Shown: positions 8,996 through 19,304 of the stretch, in pieces | Position numbering within the stretch: position 1 is the stretch's first letter | How the letters are laid out: each line of letters opens with the position of its first letter | Assembly (NCBI RefSeq): GCF_000720325.1 | Contig: NZ_JOJM01000011.1 | Location: forward strand, 1 to 64,000 | Direction: 5' to 3' | DNA from: Streptomyces sp. NRRL B-1347 | GTDB taxonomy: Bacteria > Actinomycetota > Actinomycetes > Streptomycetales > Streptomycetaceae | Length of the DNA stretch: 64,000 bases | The notes under the pieces: model-generated | What the model was told of the DNA's origin: nothing | What the model saw: only the letters and a program-made list of their open reading frames with translations | The model's database searches: none | Position numbers and translations under genes: made by a program

Positions 8996-9799
8996 ATGAC
9001 AGCATTCGCTCCCGCTCTGCGGGGACTCGCCCTTGCCGCCGTTGCCCTCTTCGCCGTGGCGGCCGCGCCCGCGCCCGCCGAGGCACGCACGGAACCGGAA
9101 GCTCCGGATGGATTCGTGGCGTTGAGGGACGTCGACCCGACGATCATCCAGGAGATGCGCTACTTCACGCCGCACAACTTCGTGGGCGAGCGCGTCGACG
9201 GCTATCGGCAGCCGATGTGCATCCTCACCGAACCGGCGGCCAAGGCCCTCCGCACGGCGCAGCGCGCACTCCTCCGGAAGGGCTACTCCCTCAAGGTGTA
9301 CGACTGCTACCGGCCGCAGCGGGCCGTCGACCACTTCGTGCGCTGGGCCGAGGACCTGGGGGACGAGCGGATGAAGGCGGAGTTCTACCCCCGGGTCGAC
9401 AAGTCGCGGCTCTTCGAGGACGGCTACATCGCGAAGAAGTCCGGGCACAGCCGGGGTTCGACGGTCGATCTGACGGTCGTGCGGCTGCCCGCGCCGCCCA
9501 CCCGGCCGTATGTCCCCGGAGAGCCCCTGAAGCCGTGCTACGCGCCCCGGAGCGAGCGCTTTCCGGACAACTCCGTCGACATGGGCACGGGCTACGACTG
9601 CTTCGACACGCTGTCCCACACGGACGATCCGCGCGTCACCGGCAAGCAGCGCGCGCACCGGGATCTGCTGCGGGGCGCGCTGGCCAAGGCCGGTTTCGTC
9701 AATCTGCCGGAGGAGTGGTGGCACTTCACGTACAAGCCGGAGCTCTTCCCCGACACGTACTTCGACTTCCCGGTGTCACGCCGTTCGCTGCCCCACTGA
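8996..9799 (+). CDS. Secreted D-Ala-D-Ala dipeptidase, VanX/DdpX family
   Basis: This zinc peptidase of the M15D family cleaves D-alanyl-D-alanine and is 267 residues long. It begins with a clear export signal (MTAFAPALRGLALAAVALF, cleavage likely after AEA near residue 30). The zinc ligands are His151 and Asp158 in SGHSRGSTVDLT and His243 in EEWWHF, with Glu240 as catalytic base, the spacing seen in VanX. An exported form is unlike cytosolic VanX of vancomycin resistance, and there is no vanHA or vanRS here. A role in peptidoglycan recycling or nutrient use is more likely than glycopeptide resistance. The ATG at 8996 fits the signal peptide; a frame continuing upstream would spoil it. Confidence 0.9.
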   Translation: MTAFAPALRGLALAAVALFAVAAAPAPAEARTEPEAPDGFVALRDVDPTIIQEMRYFTPHNFVGERVDGYRQPMCILTEPAAKALRTAQRALLRKGYSLKVYDCYRPQRAVDHFVRWAEDLGDERMKAEFYPRVDKSRLFEDGYIAKKSGHSRGSTVDLTVVRLPAPPTRPYVPGEPLKPCYAPRSERFPDNSVDMGTGYDCFDTLSHTDDPRVTGKQRAHRDLLRGALAKAGFVNLPEEWWHFTYKPELFPDTYFDFPVSRRSLPH

Positions 9800-9862
9800 C
9801 GCGGCGGGCCTCGCCGTGACACACTTCTGACGTCCCGTCAGATCTGTTGTCCTGGAGGGCTC

Positions 9863-10309
9863 ATGTCGCCGAAGCGGGCGCCTGTGGTGGCGCAGTGGTT
9901 CGCCGGGGAGGGGGATTCCTTCCGGCTGTTGGGGACGCGGTGCGCGCGGTGTGCCACGGTCCACTTCCCCCGCGAGGACGGCTTCTGCCGCAATCCGGGG
10001 TGCGGGGGCGGCGAGCTGGTCGAGGTCGCGCTGTCACGGCGGGGGCGGGTGTGGTCGTACACCGACGGGCGGTATCGCCCGCCGGAGCCGTACGTCTCCG
10101 ATCCGGAACTTCCGTGGCGGCCCTACACGTTGATCGCTGTGGAGCTCGAGGCCGAGCGCATGGTCGTGCTCGGCCAGGGGGCTCCCGGCGTGACCGTCGC
10201 CGACCTGGAGGTCGGGATGGAGGTCGAGGTCGTGTCCGGCGTGCTCCATGAGGACGCGGAGGCGGTCTGGACCACGTGGCACTGGCGTCCGGTGGGGGTG
10301 ACGGCATGA
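9863..10309 (+). CDS. DUF35 OB-fold/zinc-ribbon protein (Zn-ribbon acyl-CoA-binding partner)
   Basis: A 148-residue protein of the DUF35 family. The N-terminus has a rubredoxin-like zinc ribbon with CARC and CRNPGC, followed by an OB-fold half beginning VEVALSRRGRVWSYTDG. Such proteins pair with SCP-x-type thiolases or acyl-CoA aldolases; in steroid side-chain breakdown the pair forms a complex. Here the stop codon overlaps the start of the thiolase gene (ATGA at 10306-10309), so the two are translationally coupled and very likely act together. The GGAGGGCTC upstream of the ATG is a good ribosome-binding site. The substrate is unknown, and no other sterol or acyl degradation genes surround the pair. 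Confidence 0.88.
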   Translation: MSPKRAPVVAQWFAGEGDSFRLLGTRCARCATVHFPREDGFCRNPGCGGGELVEVALSRRGRVWSYTDGRYRPPEPYVSDPELPWRPYTLIAVELEAERMVVLGQGAPGVTVADLEVGMEVEVVSGVLHEDAEAVWTTWHWRPVGVTA

Positions 10310-11496
10310 CGGGCGAGGTGGCGGTGCTCGGGGCGGGCATGCACCCCTGGGGCAAGTGGGGGCGCGGCTTCGTCACGTACGGCACGGTGGCGGCCCGCGC
10401 CGCCCTGGCGGACGCGGGCGTCGACTGGCGGGACGTGGGCTCGGTCGTCGGCGCGGACACGGTGCGCGGCGGCTATCCGGGGTACGTGGCGGGGGCGACC
10501 TTCGCCAGGGCGCTCGGCTGGCAGGGCGCGCGCGTGGCGAGCGTGTACGCGGCGTGCGCGTCCGGGGCCCAGGCCATCGCCACGGCACGCGCACAGCTGC
10601 TCGCGGGGCTCGCGGACGTCGTGCTCGTGGTCGGCGCGGACGCCGCCCCCAAGGGGTTCTTCCGGCCCGCCGGCGGCGAACGGCCGGACGACCCGGACTG
10701 GCTGCGCTTCCGCGTACTCGGCGCGACGAACCCGGCGTACTTCGCCCTGTACGCCCGTCGCCGCATGGCCGTCCACGGCGACACGCTGGACGACTTCGCG
10801 CAGGTCAAGGTGAAGAACGCGGCCCTGGGGGCGTTGAATCCACACGCCCGCTACCGCAAGGCCGTCACCGCCGACGAGGTCGCCGCGTCGGCCGTCGTGG
10901 CGGACCCCTTGCGGCTGCTCGACATCTGCGCGACCTCCGACGGGGCGGCGGCCCTGGTGCTGTCCACGATGGAGTTCGCCCGGCGGCACGGCGCGTCCGA
11001 CCCGGTGCGCATCCGCGCGGTGTCCACGGTCACGCCGACGTATCCGAACACGGTCCTGGACCTCCCGGACATCGCCACCGACTCGGCCGCCGCCGTGCCA
11101 CCCGCCGAGCGGACGTTCCGGGCGTCGATCGCGCACGCCGCGTACGAGGAGGCGGGCATCGGCCCGGACGACCTCTCCTTGGCCGAGGTGTACGACCTGT
11201 CGACCGCGCTGGAGCTCCAGTGGTACGAGGACCTGGGGCTGTGCGGCGAGGGCGAGGGGGCCAAGCTGCTGCGCGCCGGAGCGACCTCCCCGGGCGGGCG
11301 CATACCGGTGAACACCAGCGGCGGGCTCGCCTCCTTCGGAGAGGCCGTCCCGGCGCAGGCGATAGCCCAAGTCTGCGAGCTGACCTGGCAGTTGAGGGGC
11401 GAGGCGGGCGGCCGTCAGGTGGCCGGGGCGCGGGTGGGCCTCACCGCGAACCAGGGGCTCTTCGGGCATGGCTCCTCGGTGATCGCGGTCCGCTGA
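10306..11496 (+). CDS. SCP-x type thiolase / lipid-transfer acetyl-CoA acetyltransferase
   Basis: A 396-residue thiolase-fold protein of the non-condensing SCP-x group. The nucleophile cysteine sits in VYAACASGAQAI, and the glycine-rich C-terminal loop reads NTSGGLASFGEAVPAQ. Members cleave or release acyl-CoA intermediates, or act as aldolases with a DUF35 partner. The ATG at 10306 overlaps the stop of the upstream DUF35 gene by four bases, which fixes the start. No dehydrogenase or hydratase accompanies the pair, so the pathway is undetermined. About 396 bp without a gene follow before glpF. Confidence 0.88.
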   Translation: MTGEVAVLGAGMHPWGKWGRGFVTYGTVAARAALADAGVDWRDVGSVVGADTVRGGYPGYVAGATFARALGWQGARVASVYAACASGAQAIATARAQLLAGLADVVLVVGADAAPKGFFRPAGGERPDDPDWLRFRVLGATNPAYFALYARRRMAVHGDTLDDFAQVKVKNAALGALNPHARYRKAVTADEVAASAVVADPLRLLDICATSDGAAALVLSTMEFARRHGASDPVRIRAVSTVTPTYPNTVLDLPDIATDSAAAVPPAERTFRASIAHAAYEEAGIGPDDLSLAEVYDLSTALELQWYEDLGLCGEGEGAKLLRAGATSPGGRIPVNTSGGLASFGEAVPAQAIAQVCELTWQLRGEAGGRQVAGARVGLTANQGLFGHGSSVIAVR

Positions 11497-11892
11497 GTCC
11501 CGTGGAGGGCGTTCCTCCGCACGGCACGGAGCCGTTCCGCCGCACGGCACGGGGGCCAGTCACGGAAGGGCGTGCGCCGGTTAACCGATGGTGTCGGCGA
11601 CCTTGACGCTCCATCACTGGCGGTGAACACTTCCCGGTGTCAGTCGGCATCGCCGTTCTTCGGCTCCGTGCCGCTCAGGGCCCGTGTGCTCTCCCAGGCT
11701 CTGCAAGAAGGGCCTGTTCAGCGGGCTATCCCCCCATGGGCGATGCGACTGTGACGGCACGCTCGTCACCGGGGCGCGGGAGTCCCCTGCCACGGCGGAT
11801 GCTGCCGTGCGTGAGCGGGCTGTAGTCGTGGGAAGCGCACCCTGCACGGAGGACCGGGGCCCGTCGCCCCGGGCGAGGGACTAGGAGCCGCC
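11497..11892 (+). promoter_or_regulatory. Gene-free stretch upstream of glpF with a candidate promoter
   Basis: No convincing gene lies here. TTGACG at 11603-11608 is followed after 17 bases by AACACT (11626-11631), a moderate vegetative promoter. An imperfect inverted repeat (TGAACAC at 11624-11630, GTGTCA at 11637-11642) overlaps the -10 element and could be a repressor site, for example for a GylR-type IclR regulator. The implied leader is about 250 nt and holds several weak hairpins. AGGAG precedes the glpF ATG. Confidence 0.4.
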
Positions 11893-12648
11893 ATGTACTC
11901 GAACGGGGACATCTTCGTCGGTGAGGTCATCGGCACCGCGATTCTGATTCTCTTCGGCGCCGGCGTATGTGCCGCCGTCACCCTCAACCACTCGAAGGCC
12001 AAAGCCTCCGGATGGGTCGTCATCGCCCTCGGGTGGGGCTTCGGCGTGCTGGCGGGGGCCTACACCGCCGGTCCGCTGTCCGGCGGCCACCTCAACCCCG
12101 CCGTGACGCTCGGCATCGCCATCGACACCGACAAGTGGGGCAAGGTCTGGATCTATCTGGCCGGACAGATGGTCGGCGCGATGCTCGGCGCCGTCCTCGC
12201 GTACCTCACGTACCTCGCGCAGTTCAACGCCAACGTGCCGACGGGCGGCAAGGACGGCCGGGCGGGCGCCCAGGGGCCCACGCCGACGCTCGGCATCTTC
12301 TCCACCATCCCGGAGATCCGGAACCCGGTCGCCAACCTGGTCACCGAGGTCATCGCGACGGTAGGCCTGGTCCTTCCCATCCTCGCCTTCGGGCTCACCA
12401 AGGGCCTCGGCGAGTCGGGTACGCAGACGCTGATCGTCGCCTTCCTGGTCGTCGGCATCGGCCTCTCGCTCGGCGGGCCCACCGGCTACGCCATCAACCC
12501 GGCCCGTGACCTCGGTCCGCGCATCGTGCACCAGTTCCTGCCGATCCCCAACAAGGGCACGTCCGACTGGAGCTACGCCTGGATTCCGGTGGCCGGTCCG
12601 CTGATCGGCGGCGCCCTCGCGGGCGTCATCTACAACGCAGCCTTCTGA
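11893..12648 (+). CDS. glpF: Glycerol uptake facilitator (aquaglyceroporin)
   Basis: A membrane channel of the MIP family that lets glycerol diffuse into the cell. The 251-residue protein has the two pore-forming NPA boxes, GGHLNPAVT and GYAINPARD; the second is followed by the Arg-containing RD typical of glycerol-permeating members. Six hydrophobic spans are visible, beginning [19 protein letters not shown]. The ATG at 11893 follows AGGAG. glpK starts 76 bp downstream on the same strand, so the channel and kinase form an operon that traps glycerol as glycerol-3-phosphate. Neither glpD nor a gylR-type regulator is adjacent, unlike the main gyl operon of S. coelicolor, so this may be a second glycerol locus. 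Confidence 0.93.
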   Translation: MYSNGDIFVGEVIGTAILILFGAGVCAAVTLNHSKAKASGWVVIALGWGFGVLAGAYTAGPLSGGHLNPAVTLGIAIDTDKWGKVWIYLAGQMVGAMLGAVLAYLTYLAQFNANVPTGGKDGRAGAQGPTPTLGIFSTIPEIRNPVANLVTEVIATVGLVLPILAFGLTKGLGESGTQTLIVAFLVVGIGLSLGGPTGYAINPARDLGPRIVHQFLPIPNKGTSDWSYAWIPVAGPLIGGALAGVIYNAAF

Positions 12649-12724
12649 GCGGCAGCCCGGGGGACCTCCAGCGCTCCCGGGCCGCCTCCGACGCTCCCCG
12701 AGCAGCTTCCGACAAGGAGGAGCC

Positions 12725-14260
12725 ATGACGGACAGCTCCGAGAAATTCGTCGCCGCGATCGACCAGGGCACCACCTCTAGCCGCTGCATCATCTTCAACC
12801 GGGACGGCGCGATCGTCGCCGTGGACCAGCGCGAGCACCGCCAGATCTTCCCCAAGCCCGGCTGGGTCGAGCACGACGCCACCGAGATCTGGTCCAAGGT
12901 GCAGGCCGTGGTCGCGGGCGCGATCGCCAAGGCCGGACTGCGCGCCGACCAGCTCAGCGCGCTCGGCATCACCAACCAGCGGGAGACCACGGTCCTGTGG
13001 GACCGTGCCACGGGCAAGCCGGTGCACAACGCCATCGTCTGGCAGGACACCCGTACCTCCGCGCTCTGCACCGAGCTGGGCGGCACGGACGGCCAGGACC
13101 GCTTCCGCGAGCAGACCGGCCTGCCCCTGGCGAGCTACTTCTCCGGGCCCAAGGCGGCCTGGCTGCTGGACAACGTGCCGGGCCTGCGCGCGCGTGCCGA
13201 GCGGGGCGACATCGCCTTCGGCACGATCGACTCCTGGCTCATCTGGAACCTCACCGGCGGCACCGACGGCGGCGTCCACGTCACGGACGTCACCAACGCC
13301 GGGCGCACGATGCTGATGAACTTGGAAACGCTCCAGTGGGACTCCTCGATCCTGTCCGCGATGAACGTGCCCGAGGCGGTCCTGCCGGAGATCAGGTCGT
13401 CGGCCGAGGTGTACGGAACGGCCGTGGGGCAACTGGCCGGAGTGCCCGTCGCCTCCGCCCTCGGCGACCAGCAGGCGGCCGTCTTCGGGCAGGCCTGCTA
13501 CGACACCGGTACGGCCAAGAACACGTACGGGACGGGCAGTTTCCTGCTGCTCAACACCGGGAACAGGCCCGTGCCGTCCAAGAGCGGGCTGCTCACCACG
13601 ATGGGCTACAAGATCGGCAGCGAGGCGCCCGTCTACTGCCTGGAGGGGTCCATCGCGATCACCGGGGCGCTCGTGCAGTGGTTCCGCGACCAGCTCGGCA
13701 TCATCCGCACGGCCGATGAGATCGAGCCGCTGGCGGCGAGCGTGGACGACAACGGCGGGGCGTACATCGTGCCCGCCTTCTCCGGCCTGTTCGCCCCGTA
13801 CTGGCGCTCCGACGCGCGCGGTGTCGTCACGGGACTGACCAGGTACGTGACCAAGGCGCATCTGGCACGCGCGGTCCTGGAGGCGACGAGCTGGCAGACC
13901 CGCGAGGTCGTCGACGCGATGTACCAGGACTCGGGGGTGCGGATCACCACCTTGAAGGTGGACGGCGGCATGACCAAGAACAACCTGCTGATGCAGCACC
14001 AGGCGGACGTGCTCGGCGTGCCCGTGATCCGCCCCAGGATCGCCGAAACGACGTGTCTGGGAGCCGCGTACGCCGCGGGGCTCGCGACGGGCGTGTGGCA
14101 CGACCTGGACGAGCTGAAGAGCCACTGGCAGCGCGACGTCGAGTGGACGCCGCGGATGGAGGCGCAGGCGCGCGACCGCGAGTACCAGAACTGGCGCAAG
14201 GCCGTGGAGCGCAGCTTCGGCTGGCACGACGACGGCACCGACGGCAATGCCCAGGGCTGA
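12725..14260 (+). CDS. glpK: Glycerol kinase
   Basis: This FGGY-family kinase phosphorylates glycerol to sn-glycerol-3-phosphate. Its 511 residues are the usual length. The phosphate-binding motif [12 protein letters not shown] opens the protein, [12 protein letters not shown] and WQDTRT follow, and the C-terminal signature region reads [14 protein letters not shown]. The ATG at 12725 has AAGGAGGAGCC upstream, a strong ribosome-binding site. It is the second gene of the glpF-glpK operon. After the stop, about 200 bp of G-rich repeats separate it from the convergent cvnD. Confidence 0.96.
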   Translation: MTDSSEKFVAAIDQGTTSSRCIIFNRDGAIVAVDQREHRQIFPKPGWVEHDATEIWSKVQAVVAGAIAKAGLRADQLSALGITNQRETTVLWDRATGKPVHNAIVWQDTRTSALCTELGGTDGQDRFREQTGLPLASYFSGPKAAWLLDNVPGLRARAERGDIAFGTIDSWLIWNLTGGTDGGVHVTDVTNAGRTMLMNLETLQWDSSILSAMNVPEAVLPEIRSSAEVYGTAVGQLAGVPVASALGDQQAAVFGQACYDTGTAKNTYGTGSFLLLNTGNRPVPSKSGLLTTMGYKIGSEAPVYCLEGSIAITGALVQWFRDQLGIIRTADEIEPLAASVDDNGGAYIVPAFSGLFAPYWRSDARGVVTGLTRYVTKAHLARAVLEATSWQTREVVDAMYQDSGVRITTLKVDGGMTKNNLLMQHQADVLGVPVIRPRIAETTCLGAAYAAGLATGVWHDLDELKSHWQRDVEWTPRMEAQARDREYQNWRKAVERSFGWHDDGTDGNAQG

Positions 14261-14390
14261 GACCCCGCACGCCGAGGCGACGGCGGCGGGCACGCGCGCG
14301 TAGCGGGCCGGCAAGGCTCACGCGCGCGTGCGTGGCGGCGGCTCGTACCCCGGTCGGCGAGGGTGCGGGCCGCTCGCGGGGCGCACCCTC

Positions 14391-14416
14391 GCGGGGCGGG
14401 GCGGGGCGGGGCGGCG
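14391..14416. repeat. (GGGGC)n tract, possible G-quadruplex, between convergent glpK and cvnD
   Basis: Four successive GGGG runs separated by single C bases lie on the plus strand, within a short 3' intergenic region of about 200 bp. The pattern meets the usual G-quadruplex rule. It could act as a transcription roadblock between the convergent genes, or be slippage-prone simple sequence. Confidence 0.6.
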
Positions 14417-14468
14417 GGCTCACCTGGCCGCAGGCTCCCGCCGGGCTCAGGTCGGGCTCCTGTCAGAC

Positions 14469-15074
14469 TCAGGTGGCGACGGGCTCGCGGGCCGCGGCGC
14501 CGACGGCCATCGCGTGCTCCACCACGTCGATCAGGACCTCCTTGACGGACTCCTTCTCGCGCGCGTCGCACAGCACCACGGGGGTGCCCGGGTCGAGGTC
14601 GAGCGCCAGGCGCACCTCGTCGGCCGGGTACTGGTCGGCCCCTTCGAAGCAGTTGACCCCGACGACGAAGGGTATGGAGCGGCGCTCGAAGTAGTCGACG
14701 GCGGCGAAGCAGTCCTCGAGGCGGCGGGTGTCGGCGAGCACCACGGCGCCGAGCGCGCCGGTCGCCAGTTCGTCCCACAGGAACCAGAAGCGGTCCTGTC
14801 CGGGGGTCCCGAAGAGGTACAGGACGAGGTCCTCGCGGAGGGTGATCCGGCCGAAGTCCATGGCCACGGTGGTGGTGTGCTTGCCCGGGACGCCGTTGAC
14901 GTCGTCCACGGGGCGGCCGGCCTCGCTGAGCGTCTCCTCCGTACGCAGCGGCTTGATCTCGCTGACCGCGCCGACGAGCGTCGTCTTGCCCACGCCGAAG
15001 CCGCCCGCCACCAGGATCTTCAGCGTGACCGGCTCGACGGGGGCCGTACCGCGCTCAGAACGCTTGAAGATCAT
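14469..15074 (-). CDS. cvnD: Conservon GTP-binding protein (CvnD)
   Basis: A small Ras-like GTPase of the MglA/CvnD type, 201 residues, acting at the membrane with the other conservon proteins. The P-loop reads GGFGVGKTTLVGAV, the switch II motif is LFGTPGQDRFWFLW, and the base-recognition region is VNCFEGAD (in place of NKxD). I start at the ATG at 15074 because AGGAG lies directly upstream, inside the sequence a longer form would translate. In all conservons I know, cvnA-B-C-D are contiguous; here a hydantoinase/oxoprolinase gene separates cvnC from cvnD. The gap to that gene is 17 bp, so co-transcription is still likely. Confidence 0.9.
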   Translation of the reverse strand: MIFKRSERGTAPVEPVTLKILVAGGFGVGKTTLVGAVSEIKPLRTEETLSEAGRPVDDVNGVPGKHTTTVAMDFGRITLREDLVLYLFGTPGQDRFWFLWDELATGALGAVVLADTRRLEDCFAAVDYFERRSIPFVVGVNCFEGADQYPADEVRLALDLDPGTPVVLCDAREKESVKEVLIDVVEHAMAVGAAAREPVAT

Positions 15075-15091
15075 TGCTCTCTTCTCCTGCA

Positions 15092-18000
15092 TCAGTCATC
15101 AGTCGTGTCGCGTACGTCGGTCGTGTCACGTGCGTCAGCCATGCCGTGAGCGTCGGTTGGGGCGGAGGCCGCCGGGTGGGCGGGCGCGGGTGGCGGGCCG
15201 TAGCCGCCGCCTCCGGGGGTCTCGATCACGAGGACGTCACCGGGGCCCGCGTCGGCCGTGTCGCTGCCGTCCAGCCGTACGACGGTGCCGTCGGCGCGCT
15301 CCACGCGGCCCGAGCCCAGGGCGCCCGGCCGGCCGCCCGCCATGCCGTACGGCGCCACCTTGCGGTGCTGGGACAGCGTGGAGACCGTCATGGGCTCCCG
15401 GAAGCGGATGCGGCGTACGGCGCCGTCCCCGCCGTGCCAGTGGCCGTCCCCGCCGCTGCCCCGGCGGACGGCGAACTCGTCGAGCAGGACGGGCAGTCGC
15501 CACTCCAGGACTTCGGGGTCCGTGAGGCGCGAGTTGGTCATGTGGGTCTGCACGACGGACGCGCCGTGGAAGCCGTCGCCCGCGCCGGAACCGGAGGCCA
15601 CCGTCTCGTAGTACTGGTGGCGGTCGTTGCCGAAGGTGACGTTGTTCATGGTGCCGGAGCCCTCGGCCTGGACGCCGAGCGCCGCGTACAGGGCGCCGGT
15701 GATGGCCTGCGAGGTCTCCACGTTGCCCGCGACGACGGCCGCGGGCGGCTCCGGCGACAGGAAGGTGCCGGGCGGGACGATGATGCGCAGGGGCCGCAGA
15801 CAGCCGTCGTTGAGGGGGATGTCGTCGGCCACCAGGGTGCGGAAGACGTACAGGACGGCCGCGTTGACCACAGCGAACGGGGCGTTGAAGTTGGTCGTCA
15901 GCTGGGGCGACGTCCCAGTGAAGTCGATGGTGGCCGTGCGCTGCTCGCGGTCCACGGTGACGCGGACCTTGATGACGGCACCCGAGTCCGTTTCGTAGGT
16001 GAACTCGCCCTCTTCTAGGGCGTCGATAACGCGGCGCACGGAGTCTTCGGCGTTGTCCTGGACGTGTCGCATGTACGCCTGGACGACGTCGAGCCCGAAG
16101 TTGTCGATCATGCGGGCGACTTCGTCGACGCCCTTCTGGTTGGCGGCGACCTGGGCGCGCAGGTCGGCGAGGTTCGTGCCCGGGTTGCGGGAGGGGTAGC
16201 GGGTCTCGGTGAGCAGGCGTGAGGTCTCTTCCTCGCGGAAGCGGCCCGCCTCCACCAGGAGCCAGTTGTCGAAGAGGATGCCTTCCTCGTCGATGGTGCG
16301 GCTGTGGGCGGGCATGGAGCCGGGCGCGATGCCGCCGATCTCGGCGTGGTGGCCGCGCGAGGCCACGTAGAAGAGGATCCGCTCCCCAAGGGTGTCGAAG
16401 ACCGGGGTGATGACGGTGACGTCGGGGAGGTGGGTGCCTCCGTGATACGGGTCGTTCACCGCGTACGTGTCGCCGGGGCGCATGGCGGCGCCTCGGCGGC
16501 GGATCACCTCTTTGACGCTGGTCCCCATGGAGCCCAGGTGCACGGGGATGTGGGGGGCGTTGGCGACGAGGTTGCCGTCCGGGTCGAACAGGGCGCAGGA
16601 GAAATCGAGCCTCTCCTTGATGTTGACCGACTGGGCCGTGGACTCCAGGCGGGCGCCCATCTGTTCGGCGATCGACATGAAGAGGTTGTTGAAGACTTCG
16701 AGGAGGACCGGGTCGGCCTCCGTGCTCGCGCGGGAACCCGTGAGCTCCGTGGCCCGTTCCATGACCAGGTGCCCGTCGTCGGTCGTCGCGGCCTGCCAGC
16801 CGTCGTCGACGACCGTGGTGGCGCCTGCCTCCGTGATGATCGCAGGGCCGGTGACGGTCCGGCCGGACGGCAGCTCCTCGCGGCGGTGCAGGGGAACTTC
16901 GCGCCAGGCCCCGCCCGTGTGCAGACGTACGAGGCGCGCAGCGGCCGTGGCGTCGGGCGTGGCGGCACGGCCGAGGCCGGAGAGGTCCGGGGCTTCGGTG
17001 ATGCCGGTGGCCTCCACGGAGAGGGCTTCGACGACGACGGGGCGATCCAGGGCGAAGGAGTAGGTGGCGCGATGGCGTTCTTCGAAGGTGCGCCGCATGG
17101 CGTCCGGCTCGGTGAGCTCCACGGTGAGCGTGGTGTCGGTGCCGTCGTAGCGCAGGTGCGCGCGGCGCGTGACGCGGACGCGGTCGTCGGGCACGTCCTC
17201 CGCGCGCAGCTCGGCGCGGGCGGCCTCCTCCAGGCCGTCCGCCGTCTTCAGGACGTGGTGCATCGCCGCGGCTCCCAGGGGTGCCTCGACGGACTGCTCG
17301 CGCATCGACGTGGTGTCGGCGAGGCCGATGCCGAGGGCGGAGAGCACGCCCGCCATGGGCGGCACCAGGACGGTGCGGATTCCGAGCGAGTCGGCGACCA
17401 TGCACGCGTGCTGCCCGCCCGCGCCGCCGAACGTCGTCAGGGCGTAGCGCGTGACGTCGTGGCCCTTCTGGACGGAGATGCGCTTGACGGCGGCGGCGAT
17501 GTTGGCCACCGCGATCTGGAGGTAGCCCTCGGCGACCTGTTCCGGTGTGCGGTCGTCGCCGGTGCTCGCGGTGATCTCGCGGGCCAGCGCGGCGAACCGG
17601 TCGCGGACCAGTTCCTCGTCCAGCGCCTCGTCGCCGTCCGGGCCGAACACCTGGGGGAAGTGGGCCGCCGGGATGCGGCCGAGCGCGACGTTGGCGTCGG
17701 TGAGGGTCAGGGGGCCGCCGCCGCGGTAGCAGGCCGGGCCGGGGGCGGCGCCCGCCGAGTCGGGTCCCACGCGGTAGCGGCTGCCGTCGAAGTGCAGCAC
17801 GGAGCCGCCGCCCGCGGCCACGGTGTGGATGTCGAGCATGGGGGCGCGCAGCCGCACGCCCGCGATCTGGGTGGTGAAGACGCGTTCGTACTCCCCCGCG
17901 TAGTGCGACACGTCCGTCGACGTGCCGCCCATGTCGAAGCCGATGACGCGGTCGTACCCGGCGAGCCGCGACATGCGGGCCATGCCCACGATGCCGCCCG

Positions 18001-18862
18001 CGGGCCCGGAGAGGACGGCGTCCTTGCCGCGGAACTGCCCGGCTTCGGCGAGTCCGCCGTTGGACTGCATGAACATCAGGCGCACGCCCCGGAGTTCGGC
18101 GGCGACGTGCTCGACGTACCGGCGCAGGACGGGCGAGAGGTAGGCGTCGACGACGGCGGTGTCGCCGCGCGGTACGAGCTTCATCAGCGGGCTGACCTCG
18201 CTGGACAGCGAGACCTGCGGGAAGCCGATGGCGCGGGCGAGCGCGCCGACGGCCTGCTCGTGGGCGGGGTACAGATGGCTGTGCACGCACACGACGGCGA
18301 CGGCGCGGATGCCGTCGTCGTAGGCCTGGCGCAGCGGTCCTTCGAGGGCGTCCAGGTCGGGGGCGCGCAGCACCTCGCCGTCGGCGGCCACGCGTTCGTC
18401 GACTTCGAGCACGCGCGCGTACAGCTCTTCGGGCAGGACGATCTCGCGGGCGAAGATCTGCGGGCGGTTCTGGTACGCGATGCGCAGGGCGTCGCGGAAG
18501 CCCCGGGTGATGACGAGGGCCGTGGGCTCTCCCGTGCGCTCCAGGAGGGCGTTGGTGGCGACGGTGGTGCCCATCCGGACGGCGTCGATCGGTGCGGAGC
18601 GCGGATCGGTGGCGCGCCGGGGGTCCTGCGGGTCGCGCGGAGTGGCGGCGGTGCCGGGCGCGCCGCTCGTCTCCTGGGTTCCGGGGGTCTCCGGGGCGCC
18701 CTCTTCGGCGAGCAGGTGCGCGATGCCCGCGACGGCCGCGTCCGGGTAGCGCGCGGGGTTGTCCGACAGCAGTTTGTGGGTGCGCAGCCGGCCGTCCGGG
18801 CGACGCGCGACGATGTCCGTGAACGTGCCGCCCCTGTCGACCCAGAACTGCCAGCCAGTCAC
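15092..18862 (-). CDS. ATP-dependent 5-oxoprolinase / hydantoinase, fused A and B subunits
   Basis: A 1256-residue fusion of HyuA-like and HyuB-like halves, as in eukaryotic OPLAH. It should hydrolyse 5-oxoproline to glutamate, or a related hydantoin, with ATP. The N-half begins [18 protein letters not shown] and has [16 protein letters not shown] and [16 protein letters not shown], actin-like ATPase motifs. The B-half starts near residue 690 ([20 protein letters not shown]) and has [19 protein letters not shown], ending in [13 protein letters not shown]-terminal tail of short repeats ([14 protein letters not shown]) is not typical of the family. The GTG at 18862 follows cvnC by 25 bp and the gene ends 17 bp before cvnD, so it is embedded in the conservon operon. 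An unrelated PxpABC oxoprolinase is encoded at 44409-46692. Confidence 0.9.
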   Translation of the reverse strand: MTGWQFWVDRGGTFTDIVARRPDGRLRTHKLLSDNPARYPDAAVAGIAHLLAEEGAPETPGTQETSGAPGTAATPRDPQDPRRATDPRSAPIDAVRMGTTVATNALLERTGEPTALVITRGFRDALRIAYQNRPQIFAREIVLPEELYARVLEVDERVAADGEVLRAPDLDALEGPLRQAYDDGIRAVAVVCVHSHLYPAHEQAVGALARAIGFPQVSLSSEVSPLMKLVPRGDTAVVDAYLSPVLRRYVEHVAAELRGVRLMFMQSNGGLAEAGQFRGKDAVLSGPAGGIVGMARMSRLAGYDRVIGFDMGGTSTDVSHYAGEYERVFTTQIAGVRLRAPMLDIHTVAAGGGSVLHFDGSRYRVGPDSAGAAPGPACYRGGGPLTLTDANVALGRIPAAHFPQVFGPDGDEALDEELVRDRFAALAREITASTGDDRTPEQVAEGYLQIAVANIAAAVKRISVQKGHDVTRYALTTFGGAGGQHACMVADSLGIRTVLVPPMAGVLSALGIGLADTTSMREQSVEAPLGAAAMHHVLKTADGLEEAARAELRAEDVPDDRVRVTRRAHLRYDGTDTTLTVELTEPDAMRRTFEERHRATYSFALDRPVVVEALSVEATGITEAPDLSGLGRAATPDATAAARLVRLHTGGAWREVPLHRREELPSGRTVTGPAIITEAGATTVVDDGWQAATTDDGHLVMERATELTGSRASTEADPVLLEVFNNLFMSIAEQMGARLESTAQSVNIKERLDFSCALFDPDGNLVANAPHIPVHLGSMGTSVKEVIRRRGAAMRPGDTYAVNDPYHGGTHLPDVTVITPVFDTLGERILFYVASRGHHAEIGGIAPGSMPAHSRTIDEEGILFDNWLLVEAGRFREEETSRLLTETRYPSRNPGTNLADLRAQVAANQKGVDEVARMIDNFGLDVVQAYMRHVQDNAEDSVRRVIDALEEGEFTYETDSGAVIKVRVTVDREQRTATIDFTGTSPQLTTNFNAPFAVVNAAVLYVFRTLVADDIPLNDGCLRPLRIIVPPGTFLSPEPPAAVVAGNVETSQAITGALYAALGVQAEGSGTMNNVTFGNDRHQYYETVASGSGAGDGFHGASVVQTHMTNSRLTDPEVLEWRLPVLLDEFAVRRGSGGDGHWHGGDGAVRRIRFREPMTVSTLSQHRKVAPYGMAGGRPGALGSGRVERADGTVVRLDGSDTADAGPGDVLVIETPGGGGYGPPPAPAHPAASAPTDAHGMADARDTTDVRDTTDD

Positions 18863-18887
18863 GTCTCAATCCCCGCTTTCGCGCTGT

Positions 18888-19295
18888 TCAGAGCGCCCGG
18901 AGGCCGCTGATCACGTCGCGCAGAATACTCTCGTCCGGCAGCTCGGCGGGGGGTACGGGGCGGGTGACGTGCACCAGTTGGTCGTCCACGAGATCGCCGA
19001 TCAGGACGCGGATCACGCCGATCGGAAGGTCGAGTTCCGCCGCGAGTTCCGCGACGGACTGGGGGCTGTCGCGGCACAGGTCGACGATGTCCACGTGCTC
19101 CGGTGACAGCGTCTGGTCGGCCTCCGTGTCATCGGCGCGGGACTCCGCGACCACGACCGCGATCAGGTCGAGGCGGTGCTGGGCCGGGCTGGTGGTGCGT
19201 CCGCGCGTCATGGCGTACGGACGCACCACCGGGCCGGCGTCGTCGTCGAACCAGCGAGGCGTCGAGGGAAGGGCCTGACTGTCGTCGTCGCTCAT
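18888..19295 (-). CDS. cvnC: Conservon DUF742 protein (CvnC)
   Basis: A 135-residue DUF742 protein with a winged-helix-like C-terminus (HVDIVDLCRDSPQSVAELAAELDLPIGVIRVLIGDL). Family members bind other conservon proteins and are part of a membrane complex that resembles a G-protein-coupled sensor. It starts nine bases after the end of cvnB (19305) and is followed 25 bp later by the oxoprolinase gene. PYAMTRGRTT in the N-terminal half is a conserved family stretch. Confidence 0.92.
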   Translation of the reverse strand: MSDDDSQALPSTPRWFDDDAGPVVRPYAMTRGRTTSPAQHRLDLIAVVVAESRADDTEADQTLSPEHVDIVDLCRDSPQSVAELAAELDLPIGVIRVLIGDLVDDQLVHVTRPVPPAELPDESILRDVISGLRAL

Positions 19296-19304
19296 GCCCT
19301 CCCA

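Noticed and set aside
8996..9799. Vancomycin resistance
   Set aside because: Only a VanX-like dipeptidase is present, with a signal peptide; the other van genes are missing.
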